This document shows, piece by piece, positions 11,988 through 23,320 of a stretch of 64,000 nt of DNA (the first letter of the stretch is position 1; every line of letters begins with the position of its first letter). The notes beneath the pieces are model-generated. The model searched no databases. It was not told the DNA's origin and worked only from the letters and a program-made list of their open reading frames with translations. Made by a program: the position numbers and the translations under genes. This stretch comes from Antilocapra americana (lineage: Eukaryota; Chordata; Mammalia; Artiodactyla; Antilocapridae). The stretch lies in contig ML662442.1 in the NCBI GenBank assembly GCA_007570785.1, positions 29,092,031 to 29,156,030 on the forward strand, written 5' to 3'.

Positions 11988-12661
11988 ATTAATCAGGATT
12001 CTTCAGAAAAACAGAGCCAGCAGTACTGGATATATATATCGAGTACTCTCTCTCCAACAGGAGATATATATATATACATATATATGTACATCGGAGAAGG
12101 CAATGGCACCCCACTCCAGTACTCCAGTATTCTTGCCTGGAAAACCCCATGGACAGAGGAGCCTGGTGGGCTGCAGTCCATGGAGTCGCTAAGAGTCGGA
12201 CACGACTGAGCAACTTCACTTTCCCTTTTCACTTTCATGCATTGGAGAAGAAAATGGCAACCCACTCCAGTGTTTTTGCCTGGAGAATCCCAGGGAAGGG
12301 GAGCCTGGTGGGCTGCTGTCTAGGGGGTCGCACAGAGTCAGACACGACTGAAGCGACTTAGCAGCAACAGCAGCATATATGTACATAAGAGACTGCCAAT
12401 GTCTGATGCAGGATAAGGTGTCTCAGCTCAAGGAGACAGTGAATATATAGGGAATATACCCTTCCTCTGTGTTTTTGTTCTATTCAGGCCCCCGAGGGAC
12501 TATGCGATGCAGCCACCATATTGGTGAGAGCTATCTTCTTTATTCAGTCTACTGATTCAAATGCTAATCTCTTCCAGAGACACCCTCAGACACATGCAGA
12601 GATAATTGTTGAGCAGGCATTTGGGCATCCCAGTCAAGTTGACACATAAAATTCACTATCA
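11988..12661. repeat. Ancient interspersed repeat (split by BOV-A2)
   Basis: The two flanks, 'aatcaggattcttcagaaa' at the left and 'agtcaagttgacacataaaa' at the right, are ends of a widely dispersed old mammalian repeat. I associate it with old L1 3' sequence but could not name the family. A BOV-A2 SINE and TA-rich DNA separate the flanks. Confidence 0.45.
12092..12374 (+). mobile_element. BOV-A2 SINE (dimer) with target-site duplication
   Basis: Two Bov-A monomers in tandem. The first starts at 'cggagaaggcaatggcacc', the second at 'ttggagaagaaaatggcaac', and the element ends 'gcgacttagcagcaacagc'. Perfect 12-bp repeats atatatgtacat lie at 12080-12091 and 12375-12386. It landed in a TA-rich simple-sequence tract and is among the least diverged SINEs in the window. 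Confidence 0.94.
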
Positions 12662-12664
12662 CAA

Positions 12665-13529
12665 AAATTGTGTGACAGTCATCAGAGTTGTTTGTATCTA
12701 GGAAAGGACCAAAATCTTGACATGGAAGTTGTATTCTGTCTGAGCTAGATGTAGAGTTCAGGGAGGACTGCAAGGAATTGTCTGTAGGTGTCCTGGATGC
12801 CACCCTGTGCAGTATTAAGAGTTCTCTGTCACAACAGAGATAATAGATTCTGAAAATAGCAAAAGAAAGTGATCAATATTCTATCATGTTTCATGGTGTT
12901 TGATTTTCAAGAAAAATAAATGCCAACTAAACTGCCTTAAAATGAGATGCACTCAAGGGAAAAAAGCCTAAAGCTTGGACCCAAAAATCATTTCCTAAAA
13001 CAACTTTATGGAGGCATAAAATTCCAGCATTATAGCATAATGTGTAATGCTATTTTATAGTGTAGAGTATTAGTTTAGACATTACACTTTGTTCAGTAAT
13101 AGCTTATTGAATATATAGCATGTGAAAAGACAATAATAAAAGCATGAACATTGTAAAACATAGATTTGAAGGTGCAAGCAGTTCCTCATCTTGAGATTTT
13201 ACAAGCATAGTAATTTAGAATGGCTTGACTAGAGTTTTATAATTTATTGATCAGGGATTAAATCAACTACCAAACAAACTAATTAACTGAGTTCAAAGAA
13301 AATAAATCTTATTTGAGGTGGAATATACCTAGTATTCTGGGATTGCAATTACTAACTATTATAGAAAAAAACTACAAAAAAATATTTTTGCGGTATATTC
13401 CCTACAGATGTGTTTTCAATTTCTTAAAACTGTCCCCACAGAATGTTTGGCTGACCAATGAAGTAGGACACACTATCTACATTAGAGACATTAGGAGAAG
13501 AAAATAAGTAGTCTGAATACGGGCTTCTT
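12665..13529. other. Unique AT-rich DNA, no gene seen
   Basis: No gene or nameable repeat. Several short open frames lack domain content. Confidence 0.5.
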
Positions 13530-13544
13530 AGAAAGAAACAGCTC

Positions 13545-14863
13545 TCCAGCATTTATTGCTTGTAGACTTTTGGATGGCAGCCATTCTGACTGGTGTAAAG
13601 TGGTACCTCATTGTGGTTTTGATTTGCATTTCTCTGATAATGAGTGATGTTGAGCATCTTTTCATGTGTTTGTTAGCCATTTTTATGTCTTCTTTGGAGA
13701 AATATCTGTTAAGTTCTTTGGCCCACTTTTTGATTGGTTCGTTTATTTTTCTAGAATGGAGCTGCAGGAGTTGCTTGTATATTTTTGAGATTAATTGTTT
13801 GTCCGTTGCTTCATTGGCTATTATTTTCTCCCATTCTGAAAGCTGTCTTTTCACCTTTCTTATAGTTTCCTTTGTTGTGCAGAAGCTTTTAATTTTAATT
13901 AGGTCCCATTTGTTTATTCGTGCTTTTATTTCCAATATTCTGGGAGGTGGGTCATGGAGTATCCCGCTTTGGTTTATGTCAGAGAGTGTTTTGCCTATGT
14001 TATCCTCTAGGAGTTTTATAGTTTCTGGTCTTATGATTAGATCTTTGATCCATTTTGAGTTTATTTTTGTGTATGGTGTTAGAAAGGATGTGGAGAAAAG
14101 GGAACCCTCTTACACTGTTGGTGGGAATGCAAACTAGTACAGCCACTATGGAAAACAGTGTGGAGATTCCTTAAAAAACTGCAAATAGACCTGCCATATA
14201 ACCCAGCAATCCCACTGCTGGGCATACACACCGAGGAAACCAGAATTGAAAGAGCTACGTGTACCCCAATGTTCATCGCCGCATTGTTTACAATAGCCAG
14301 GACATGGAAGCAACCTAGATGCCCATCAACTGACGAATGGATAAGAAAGCTGTGGTACATATACACAATGGAATATTACTCAGCATTAAAAAAAAAATTC
14401 ATTTGAATCAGTTCTACTCAGGTGGACGGAACTGGAGCCTATTATCCAGAGTGAAGTAAGCCAGAAGGAAAAACAAAAATACAGTATACTAACGCATATA
14501 TATGGAATTTAGAAAGATGGTAACAAGAACCCTGCATGCGAGACAGCAAAAGGAACGCAGATGTATAGAACAGACTCGTGGACTCTGTGGAAGAGGGCAA
14601 GGGTGGGATGATATGGGAGAATGGCATTGAAACATGTTAATTACCATATGTGAAATCAATCCCCAGCCCAGGGTTGATGCTCGGGGCTGGTGCACCAAGA
14701 TGTCCCAGGGGGAGGGAATCGGGAGGGGGGAGGGAGGGGGGTTCTGGAGGGGGAGCATATGTAAACCCATGGCAGTTTCATGTCATTGTATGGCAAAACC
14801 AACACAATAAAGTAAAGAAAATTTAAAAAAAAAAAAAGAGGAGAATTCTAAAAAAAATAAGAA
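13545..14863. mobile_element. Young L1, 5'-truncated and 5'-inverted (twin priming)
   Basis: Two L1 segments lie head to head. Bases 13545-14086 are ORF2 sequence on the minus strand, and 14087-14863 continue on the plus strand through the ORF2 end, the 3' UTR with its G-rich tract, and an A-rich tail. Compared with the full L1 at 19-26 kb, both segments start at the same internal L1 point (near 19877 there), so the inversion lost almost nothing. Perfect 15-bp repeats agaaagaaacagctc flank it at 13530-13544 and 14864-14878. This is the structure expected from twin priming during target-primed reverse transcription. The ORF2 piece is not functional. Confidence 0.93.
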
Positions 14864-14878
14864 AGAAAGAAACAGCTC

Positions 14879-15202
14879 ATGAAATTCTAAAGGGATAAAT
14901 GTGGCAGAGGATGGATATCCCTTTGCCAGTGGCCTGTGGAGCAAGGGAATGGGGAATGGAGAGCAGCAGCAGTCATCTGAAACTGTACATAGGACCTTGA
15001 CACTATTCTTCGATAAAAATCATTTTTTTATAATTTCTAAAAAGAAATATATCCATGACAGAAATTTTGAAATAATAGCAGATTATAAAAAGAAAATGAA
15101 AATTACTTTTTTACAATAATAGATATGTATAATTTATACATAAAAATAAAATCATAATCCTATATCTGGGTATATATTGCAATCAAGTAGATTTCCAAAC
15201 TG
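14879..15202. other. Unique AT-rich DNA, no gene seen
   Basis: Short A-rich stretch between the twin-primed L1 and a BovB fragment; no gene seen. Confidence 0.45.
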
Positions 15203-15682
15203 TATTACTTTCCCGACAAAGGTTCGTCTAGTCAAGGCTATGGTTTTTCCAGTAGTCATGTATGGATGTGAGAGTCAGACTATAAAGAAAGCTGAGCACC
15301 GAAGAATTGATGATTTTGAACCGTGGTGTTGGAGAAGACTCTTGAGAGTCCCTTGGACTGCAAGGAGATCAAACCACTCAATCCTAAAGGAAATCAGTCC
15401 TGAATATTCATTGGAAGGACTGATATCAAAGCTGAAACTCCAATACTTTGGCCACTTGATGTGAAAAACTGATTCACTGGACAAGACTGATGCTGGGGAA
15501 GACTGAAGGCCAGAGGAGAAGGGATGAGATGGATGGATGAGATGGTTGGATGGCATTTACCGACTTGATGGACATGAGTTTGAGCAAGCTCCGGGAGTTG
15601 GTGCTGGACAGGGAAGCCCGGTGTGCTGCAGTCCATGGGGTGCAAAGGGTTGGACACCACTGAGCGACTGAACTAAACTGAA
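15203..15682 (+). mobile_element. BovB LINE 3' fragment
   Basis: Begins inside the RT C-terminal region (encoding a stretch like TKVRLVKAMVFPVVMYGCES) and ends at the BovB terminus 'gagcgactgaactaaactga'. The 15177-15464 frame is a relic of the BovB protein, not a host gene. Confidence 0.9.
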
Positions 15683-15689
15683 TATTAGA

Positions 15690-16865
15690 GTACTATATAT
15701 TTCACAGAATGGCCCCCATGACATCATCACCTTGGCCCCAAGTGGTATTCACCTCATCTCTGAGCAGCAGCTATAGTCCCTCTCACCTTAGATACCACTT
15801 CAAGTCATCATTTCTTATCCTTGCAGGACTATTAGTAAAGAAGTCACTGTGAAAAAAGGAAGTTATAAATGCCAAGAAGGGCTGAGCTACAGGCCTTGAG
15901 ATACTAGCATTTTCAGTCTTAATAAGTGAGATTTACAAACCCTGAGTACGCAAAGATATAGCTTCCATTATACTGTATGTTATTGAATTTAAGACACCAT
16001 CATTTGTAAGATGCACTGTTATTTTATGTACCATTAGGAAAGAAAATTCAGTGCAAACTAAACTCTGATATTCCATGGATTGTGAGCTGCATCGCAATTT
16101 CAGATATGTTAAAATGTGGGGGGGGAAGGTATATCTATCTTGGAATCAGTGAACTAAGGTATTTCTATAATTGTACTTAACTCTCAACCTCCATTTTTAG
16201 TGGTAACAGGAACACTTATATTGTCAGTTCAAAGTAAACTGTCTTTTCTGGATTTTACTCAGTCTCATTTGGGTAACGGTCAGTTCAGAATTCTCCTGGA
16301 GATAGCTATGAGGGAAGGTCTTGCTTTTTTAATTTCAAGGTGTTGCATCGTCTTCACCTGAGTTCTCTACAGGCCACAGTAGCCTCCACTGGGATCTGAC
16401 ACAATGGCCACGTCAGTGGCCCCTCCTTGACTTTGCTCTTCTGGTCCACGCATTCTTTGCCCAGCATGACCAAACTGCAGGGTGCCTCCCAGTCCTCCAG
16501 CCCTTTTGGCTATCAGTCAAGAAGCTCTGGCACTCCCAGCTAATATCCCCACCCTACAGTGAGATGCAAGATCCATCTGTGTATTCATCTCCCTCAACTA
16601 GGCCAAGTTTCTGCTCTGGCTCCATACTGGACTCAATACTTTTCAGGAACACTTGTAATTTTTCCTGATTACAACCTGGGTAGAAAGGTTTAGATCCTCT
16701 TCTAATGGAGACCCTCCAACACAGAGAATTTCAACCCCAGGATAAGCCAGTTATATGTCCTTTTCACCCCTTTACAGATCGCTGCCTTGTCCAGGCAAAG
16801 GGGCTTGTATAATTTAATGTAGCTTGTATAATTTAATGAGCCTACATAGTGGAGAATTCTGACAA
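15690..16865. other. Unique DNA, no gene seen
   Basis: Moderate GC in 16350-16660. I see no open frame with domain content and no repeat family that I can name. Confidence 0.45.
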
Positions 16866-16871
16866 AATGTG

Positions 16872-18032
16872 ATTCACTGGAGGAAGGAATGGCAAACCAC
16901 CCCCAGTATACTTGCCATGAGAACCTCATGAACTATAAAAGGACAAAAAGACATGACATTGAAAAATGAGCTCCCCAGGTCTGAAGGTGTCCAATATGCT
17001 ACTGGGGAAAAGTGGAGGAGAACTACTAATAGCCCCAGAAAGAATGAAGTGGCTGGGTCAAAGTAAATGATGCTTAGTTGTGGATGTGTCTGGTTATGAA
17101 AGTAAAATCTGATGCTGCAAAGAACAATATTGCATAAGAACCTGGAATGTTAGGTCCATGAATCAAGTACATTGCATGTGGTCAAGCAGGGGATGGTAAC
17201 TTGGATGAGTTACAAGCTAGAATCAAGATACGCAGGAGAAACATCAACAACCTCAGGCATGCAGATGATACTACTCTAATGGCAGGAAACAAAGAGGAAC
17301 TAAAGAGCTTCTTGATAAGGGTGAAGGAGGAGAGTGAAGAGCTGGCTTAAAACTAAATATTAAAAATAAAATCATGGCATCCAGTCCCATTACTTCAAGA
17401 CAAATAGAAGGGGAAAAAGTGGAAGAAGTGACAAATTTCCTCTTCTTGGGCTCTAAAACCACTGCGGATGGTGACTGCAGCCATGAAATCACAAGACGTT
17501 TGCTTCTTGGCAGGAAAGTGAGAACAAACCTAGACAGTGTGTTGAAAAGCAGAGACATCACTTTGCTGACAAAGGTCCATATAGTCAAGGTTATGGTCTT
17601 CCCAGTGGTCATGAATGGTTGTGAGAGGTAGACCACAAAGAAGGCAGAGCACAGAAGAATTGATGCCTTCAAACTGCAGTGCTGGAGAAGATTCCTGAGA
17701 GTCCCTTGGACAGCAAGGAGATCAAACCAGTCAATCTTAAGGGAAATCAACCCTGAATACTCTTTGGAAGGACTGATGTTGAAGCTGAAGGCTCCAGTAT
17801 TTTGGTCATCTGATGCAAACAGCTGACTCATTGGAAAAGTCCCTGATGCTGGAAAAGATTGAGGGCAGAATAAGAGGTTATCAGAGGATGAGATGGCTGG
17901 ACGACATCACCGATGCAATGGACATGAACTTGGGTAAACTCCAAGAGATGATGAGGGACAGAGAGGCCTGGCATGCTGTGTCCATGGAGTAGCAAAGAGA
18001 TGGACATGACTGGGCTACTGAACAACAACAAC
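16872..18032 (+). mobile_element. BovB LINE with internal deletion
   Basis: The left part (16872-17200) is BovB 5'/endonuclease-proximal sequence, including 'aacctggaatgttaggtcca'. It joins directly to the reverse transcriptase region, where the catalytic YADD-type motif is decayed to HADD at about 17260, and then to the normal 3' end 'tgactgggctactgaac'. The middle of the element, most of the endonuclease and the N-terminal RT, is missing. The 17374-17631 frame is a leftover of the RT C-terminus. Confidence 0.88.
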
Positions 18033-18039
18033 TTTTCTC

Positions 18040-18670
18040 AGAGATTCATAGCAACCAATTTTATCCTTCTCTTTCCTCAACTTCACTCCTTCCCTCAATC
18101 AATTGACTTTATCTTTACTCCCAAGGGCAGAAAAATCTGGCTAAATATTCAGACTAAACAATTATTTGTGCCAGAATCATGGCTGGCACAAATTCAAGTT
18201 CAAGTGGCAAGAGTTTAACTCTTGTTCTGGTTGATCCCTCACCCTAAAGGCAGCTCATATGGAAAGTTGGGGAGAAAGGAGCAAGAGAGCTGAGCAGTAG
18301 GAATGAGAAGAAATCTTAGGGAACTTGTCAAAACACAATGCCACCAACAGTAATTCTGTGATACCTGGCCACATTCTTCCTAAAACACCAGAAGGGATTA
18401 AGCCTTTACTTTATGACTATGCACAATTTAATCATATCTTAAGTTAAATTGGCTGGGTGGGTACTTTTAGGAGGAATCTGTAGGACTAGGAAAGCATTAG
18501 ACATTATTTCAAAAGTGTGCTCCATTTCCAAAGATCTGAGCTATTGGGTGTGACAATTGAGTTAAAGTTCAATGTATTTTAGAAGTTATTCCACTATTGT
18601 CCCTGGAAAGCAATGGAACCATATGTAGCAACCCTATAGTACATGCTTTGAGAACTACTTTGCTCCCTTT
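18040..18670. other. Unique DNA, no gene seen
   Basis: No recognised repeat and no domain-bearing frame. Confidence 0.45.
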
Positions 18671-18693
18671 GAGAAAAGCCAGGTTGCAGCCTG

Positions 18694-18886
18694 TGGGCTT
18701 CCCTTTGCCTTAGCTGGTAAAGAATCCACCTGCAATGCAGGAGACCCAGGTCCGATCCCTGGGTTGGGAAGTTCCCCCGGAGAAGGAAATGGCAACCCTC
18801 TCTAGTATTCTTGCCTAGAGACACCCATTTGACAGAAGAGCCAGGCAGGCAAGGGATGGCACAGAGTCAGACACAAGTGATCCACT
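18694..18886 (+). mobile_element. Bov-tA SINE with long target-site duplication
   Basis: A plus-strand Bov-tA with head gggcttcccttt and a well preserved B-box region (ggtccgatccctggg). Flanking direct repeats of 20 bp at 18674-18693 and 18887-18906 (aaaagccaggtt..agcctg) differ at one base. Confidence 0.93.
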
Positions 18887-18994
18887 AAAAGCCAGGTTCC
18901 AGCCTGCAGCCCACAGAATTGACTCCACAGTACTCCAAAGCCATCGTCATTGCACTATGGAAACCAACTTCTCAGTTTGAGATTGTAGTAGATT

Positions 18995-19110
18995 GGTGAC
19001 AAAAAATGGCCTCAACTCTCCACTCTTCTTTTATCCACACCTTTGCTAAATGTTTTTTTAAATTTTCTCTCAAGAAGTGAAATCTATTTTCCCACTCCTG
19101 GTGTCCAGGT
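18995..19110. repeat. Ancient MER/LTR-like repeat, left part
   Basis: Sequence such as 'ttttatccacacctttgcta' and 'ctcaagaagtgaaatctatt' is homologous to the better preserved copy at 27880-28380. The repeat is cut here by the L1 insertion and resumes at 26056. Confidence 0.55.
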
Positions 19111-19214
19111 TGGGCTTATGATTTATTATTATTTTTTTTTTTATTTATTTATTTATTTTTTTTAATTATTGTTTTAGCCATACATTGTTATGATATCACC
19201 ATGGGTTTACATAT

Positions 19215-19260
19215 GCTTCCCCTCCGGGTCCCCCCTCCCTCCTCCCTCCCCCCCGGGAAA
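19215..19260 (-). other. G-rich tract of L1 3' UTR
   Basis: On the plus strand this is a run of C tracts (ccctccctcctccctccc...); on the L1 sense strand it is G runs able to form a G-quadruplex. A G-rich polypurine tract in the 3' UTR is a conserved L1 feature. The same tract recurs in the L1 3' ends at about 14.7, 38.17, 50.36, 53.67 and 61.78 kb. Confidence 0.85.
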
Positions 19261-19501
19261 TCTCGCTGCACCAGTCCCGAGCATCAATCCTGGGCTGGCG
19301 ATTGATTAGACACATGACAATTAACATGCTTCAGTGCCCTTCTCCCATCTCATCCCACCCTTACCTTCGTCCACAAAGTCCACAAGTCTATTCTATACAT
19401 CTGCGTTCCTTTTGTTGTCTCCCATGTTGGGTTCTCATTACTGTCTTTCTAAATTCCATATATATGTGTTAATATACTGTATTGTTGTTTTTGCTTCTGG
19501 C

Positions 19502-22500
19502 TTACTTCACTCTGGATAATGGGCTCCAGTTTCGTCCATCTGAGTAGAATTGCTTCAAATGAATTTTTTTTTTTAATGCTGAGTAATATTCCATTGTGTA
19601 TATATACCACAGCTTTCTTATCCATTCGTCAGTTGATGGGCATCTAGGTTGCTTCCATGTCCTGGCTATTGTAAACAATGCAGCGATGAACATTGGGGTG
19701 CACGTGGCTCTTTCAATTCTGGTTTCCTCGGTGTATATGCCCAGCAGTGGGATTGCCGGGTCATATGGCAGGTCTATTTGCAGCTTTTTAAGGAACCTCC
19801 ACACTGTTTTCCATAGTGGCTGTACTAGTTTGCATTCCCACCAACAGTGTAAGAGGGTTCCCTTTTCTCCACATCCTCTCCAGCATTTATTGCTTGTAGA
19901 CTTTTGGATGGCAGCCATTCTGACTGGTGTAAAGTGGTACCTCATTGTGGTTTTGATTTGCATTTCTCTGATAATGAGTGATGTTGAGCATCTTTTCATG
20001 TGTTTGTTAGCCATTTTTATATCTTCCTTGGAGAAATGTCTGTTAAGTTCTTTGGCCCACTTTTTAATTGGGTTGTTTATTTTTCTAGAATGGAGCTGCA
20101 GGAGTTGTTTGTAAATTTTTGAGATTAATTGTTTGTCTGTTGCTTCATTGGCTATTATTTTCTCCCATTCTGAAGGCTGTCTTTTCACCTTGCTTATAGT
20201 TTCCTTTGTTGTGCAAAAGCTTTTAATTTTAATTAGGTCCCATTTGTTTATTCGTGTTTTTATTTCCAATATTCTGGGAGGTGGGTCATGGAGTATCCCG
20301 CTTTGGATTATAGCAGAGAGTGTTTTGCCTATGTTATCCTCTAGGAGTTTTATAGTTTCTGGTCTTATGCTTAGATCTTTGATCCATTTTGAGTTTATCT
20401 TTGTGTATGGTGTTAGAAAGTGTTCTAGTTTCATTCTTTTACAAGTGGCTGTCCAGTTTTCCCAGCACCACTTGTTAAAGAGGTTGTCTTTTCTCCATTG
20501 TATATTCTTGCCTCCTTTGTCAAAGATAAGGTGTCCATAGATGCGTGGATTTATCTCTGGGCTTTCTATTCTGTTCCATTGATCTATGTTTCTGTCTTTG
20601 TGCCAGTACCATACTGTCTTAATGACTGTGGATTTGTAGTATAGCCTAAAGTCAGGTAGGTTGATTCCGCCAGTTCCATTCTTCTTTCTCAAGATTGCTT
20701 TGGCTATACGAGGTTTTTTGTATTTCCATACAAATTGAGAAATTATTTGTTCTAATTCTTTGAAGAAGACCTCTGGTAGCTTGATAGGAATTGCATTGAA
20801 TCTATAGATTGCTTTAGGTAGTATACTCATTTTCACTATATTGATTCTTCCAATCCACGAACACGGTACATTTCTCCATCTGTTTGTGTCCTCCTTGATT
20901 TCTTTCATCAGTGTTCTATAGTTTTCTATATACAAGTCTTTTGATTCTTTAGGTAGAAATACTCCTAAGTATTTTATTCTTTTTGTTTCGATGGTGAATG
21001 GGATTGTTTCCTTAATTTCTCTTTCTGATTTCTCACTGTTAGTGTATAGGAATGCCAGGGATTTCTGTGTGTTGATTTTGTATCCTGAAACTTTGCTATA
21101 TTCACTGATTAGCTCTAGTAATTTTCTCGTAGAGTCTTTAGGGTTTTCAATATAGAGGATCATGTCATCAGCAAACAGAGAGAGTTTTACTTCTTCTTTT
21201 CCAATCTGTATTCCTTTGATTTCTTTATCTGCTCTGATTGCTGTGGCCAAAACTTCCAAAACTATGTTGAATAGTAGTGGTGAGAGTGGGCACCCTTGTC
21301 TTGTCCCTGATTTCAGGGGGAATGCTTCCAGTTTTTCACCATTGAGGATAATGTTTGCTGTGGGTTTGTCATATATAGCTTTTATTATGTTGAGGTATGT
21401 TCCTTCTATTCCTGCTTTTTGGAGGGTTTTTATCATAAATGGATGTTGAATTTTGTCAAAGGCTTTCTCTGCATCTATTGAGATAATCATGTGATTTTTA
21501 TTTTTTAATTTGTTAATGTGGTGTATTACATTGATCGATTTACGAATATTGAAGAATCCTTGCATCCCTGGGATAAAGCCTACTTGATCATGATGTATGA
21601 TCTTTTTGATGTGTTGTTGGATTCTATTTGCTAGAATTTTGTTGAGGATTTTTGCGTCTAAGTTCATCAGTGATATTGGCCTGTAGTTTTCTTTTTTTGT
21701 GGCATCTTTGCCAGGTTTTGGAATTAGGGTGATGGAGGCCTCATAGAATGAGTTTGGAAGTTTACCTTCGTCTGCAATTTTCTGGAAGAGTTTGAGTAGA
21801 ATAGGTGTTAGCTCTTCTCTAAATTTTTGGTAGAATTCAGCTGTGAAGCCATCTGGTCCTGGGCTTTTGTTTTTTGGAAGATTTCTGATTACGGTTTCAA
21901 TTTCTGTGCTTGTGATGGGTCTATTAATATTATCTATCTCTTACTGGTTTAGTCTTGGAAAGTTATACTTTTCTAGGAATTTGTCCATTTCATCCAAATT
22001 GTCCAGTTTATTTGCATATAGTTGCTGATAATAGTCTCTTATGATCCTTTGTATTTCTGTGTTTTCTGTTGTGATCTCTCCGTTTTCATTTCTAATTCTG
22101 TTGATTTGGTTCTTCTCCCTTTGTTTCTTGATGAGTCTGGCTAACGGTTTGTCAATTTTATTTATCTTCTCAAAGAACCAGCTTTTGGCTTGGTTGATTT
22201 TTGCTATGGTCACTTTTGATTCCTTTGCATTAATTTCTGCCCTGATCTTTAAGATTTCTTTCCTTCTACTAGACCTGGGCTTCTGCATCTCTTCCCTTTC
22301 TAGTTGCTTTAGGTGTATAGTAAGGTCATTTATTTGATTTTTCTCTTGTTTCCTGAGGTGAGCTTGTATTGCTATGAACTTTCCCCTTAGCATTGCTTTC
22401 ACAGTGTCCCATAGGTTTTGAGCTGTTGTGTTTTCATTTTCATTCGTTTCCATGCATAACTGAATTTCATTTTTAATTTCTTCTGCGATTTGTTGGTTAT

Positions 22501-23269
22501 TCAGCAGTGTGTTGTTGAGCCTCCATATGTTGGAAGTTTTGAGAGGTTTTCTCCTGTAGTTGATATCTAATCTCACTGCATTGTGGTCAGAAAAGATGCT
22601 TGGGATGATTTCAATATTTTTGAATTTATCAAGGTTAGATTTATGGCCCAGGATGTGATCTATCCTGGAGAAGGTCCCGTGTGCACTTGAGAAAAAGGTG
22701 AAATTCCTTGTTTTGGGGTGGAATGACCTATAGATATCAATTAGGTCTAGTTGGTCTATTGTTTCATTTAAAGTTTGAATTTCCTTGTTACTTTTCTGTC
22801 TAGTTGATCTATCCATTGGTGTGAGTGGTGTATTAAAGTCTCCTGCTATTATTGTGTTGTTGTTGATTTCCCCTTTCATATTTGTTAGCATTTGCCTTAC
22901 ATATTGTGGAGCTCCTATGTTAGGTGCATAAATATTTATAATTGTTATTTCTTCTTCCTCGATTGATCCTTTGATCATTATGTAATGTCCATCTTTATCT
23001 CTTTTCACTGCCTTTATTTTAAAGTCTACTTTATCAGATATGAGTATTGCCACTCCTGCTTTCTTTTGGTCTTTATTTGCATGGAATATCTTTTTCCAGC
23101 CTTTAACTTTCAGTCTATATGTGTCCCTAGGTTTGAGGTGGGTCTCTTGTAGACAACATATATAGGGGTCTTGTTTCTGTATCCAATCGGCCAATCTTTG
23201 CCTTTTGGTTGGGGCATTCAGCCCGTTTACATTTAAGGTAATTATTGATAAGTATGATCCCGCTGCCAT
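19502..23269 (-). pseudogene. L1 ORF2 (endonuclease/reverse transcriptase), one nonsense codon
   Basis: ORF2p nicks DNA with an APE-like endonuclease and copies L1 RNA by target-primed reverse transcription. The frame runs 1,255 codons from ATG at 23269. A TAA at 21941-21943 splits it into a 442-residue N-terminal part and a downstream part that stays in the same frame; I checked the interval 21668-21940 and found no further stop. The first part holds the endonuclease with the LNVNGLN, QETHL, GDFN and SDHN motifs. The second holds reverse transcriptase with FADD and a C-terminal Cys motif of the form C-x3-C-x7-H-x4-C (CWRGC...HCWWEC). The break falls between endonuclease and RT, so no RT is expected from this copy without readthrough or internal initiation. 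Length is close to human ORF2p (1,275). Confidence 0.95.
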
Positions 23270-23320
23270 TTATTTTATTGTTTTGGGCTCCAGATTATCT
23301 ATCCCATCGGTGTTTCCTAT

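Noticed and set aside
19596..20540. Plus-strand frames of 172 and 135 codons with membrane-like composition
   Set aside because: They are the complement of L1 ORF2 on the minus strand; hydrophobicity comes from the T-rich reverse strand. The same applies to 13556-14137 and 23639-24068.
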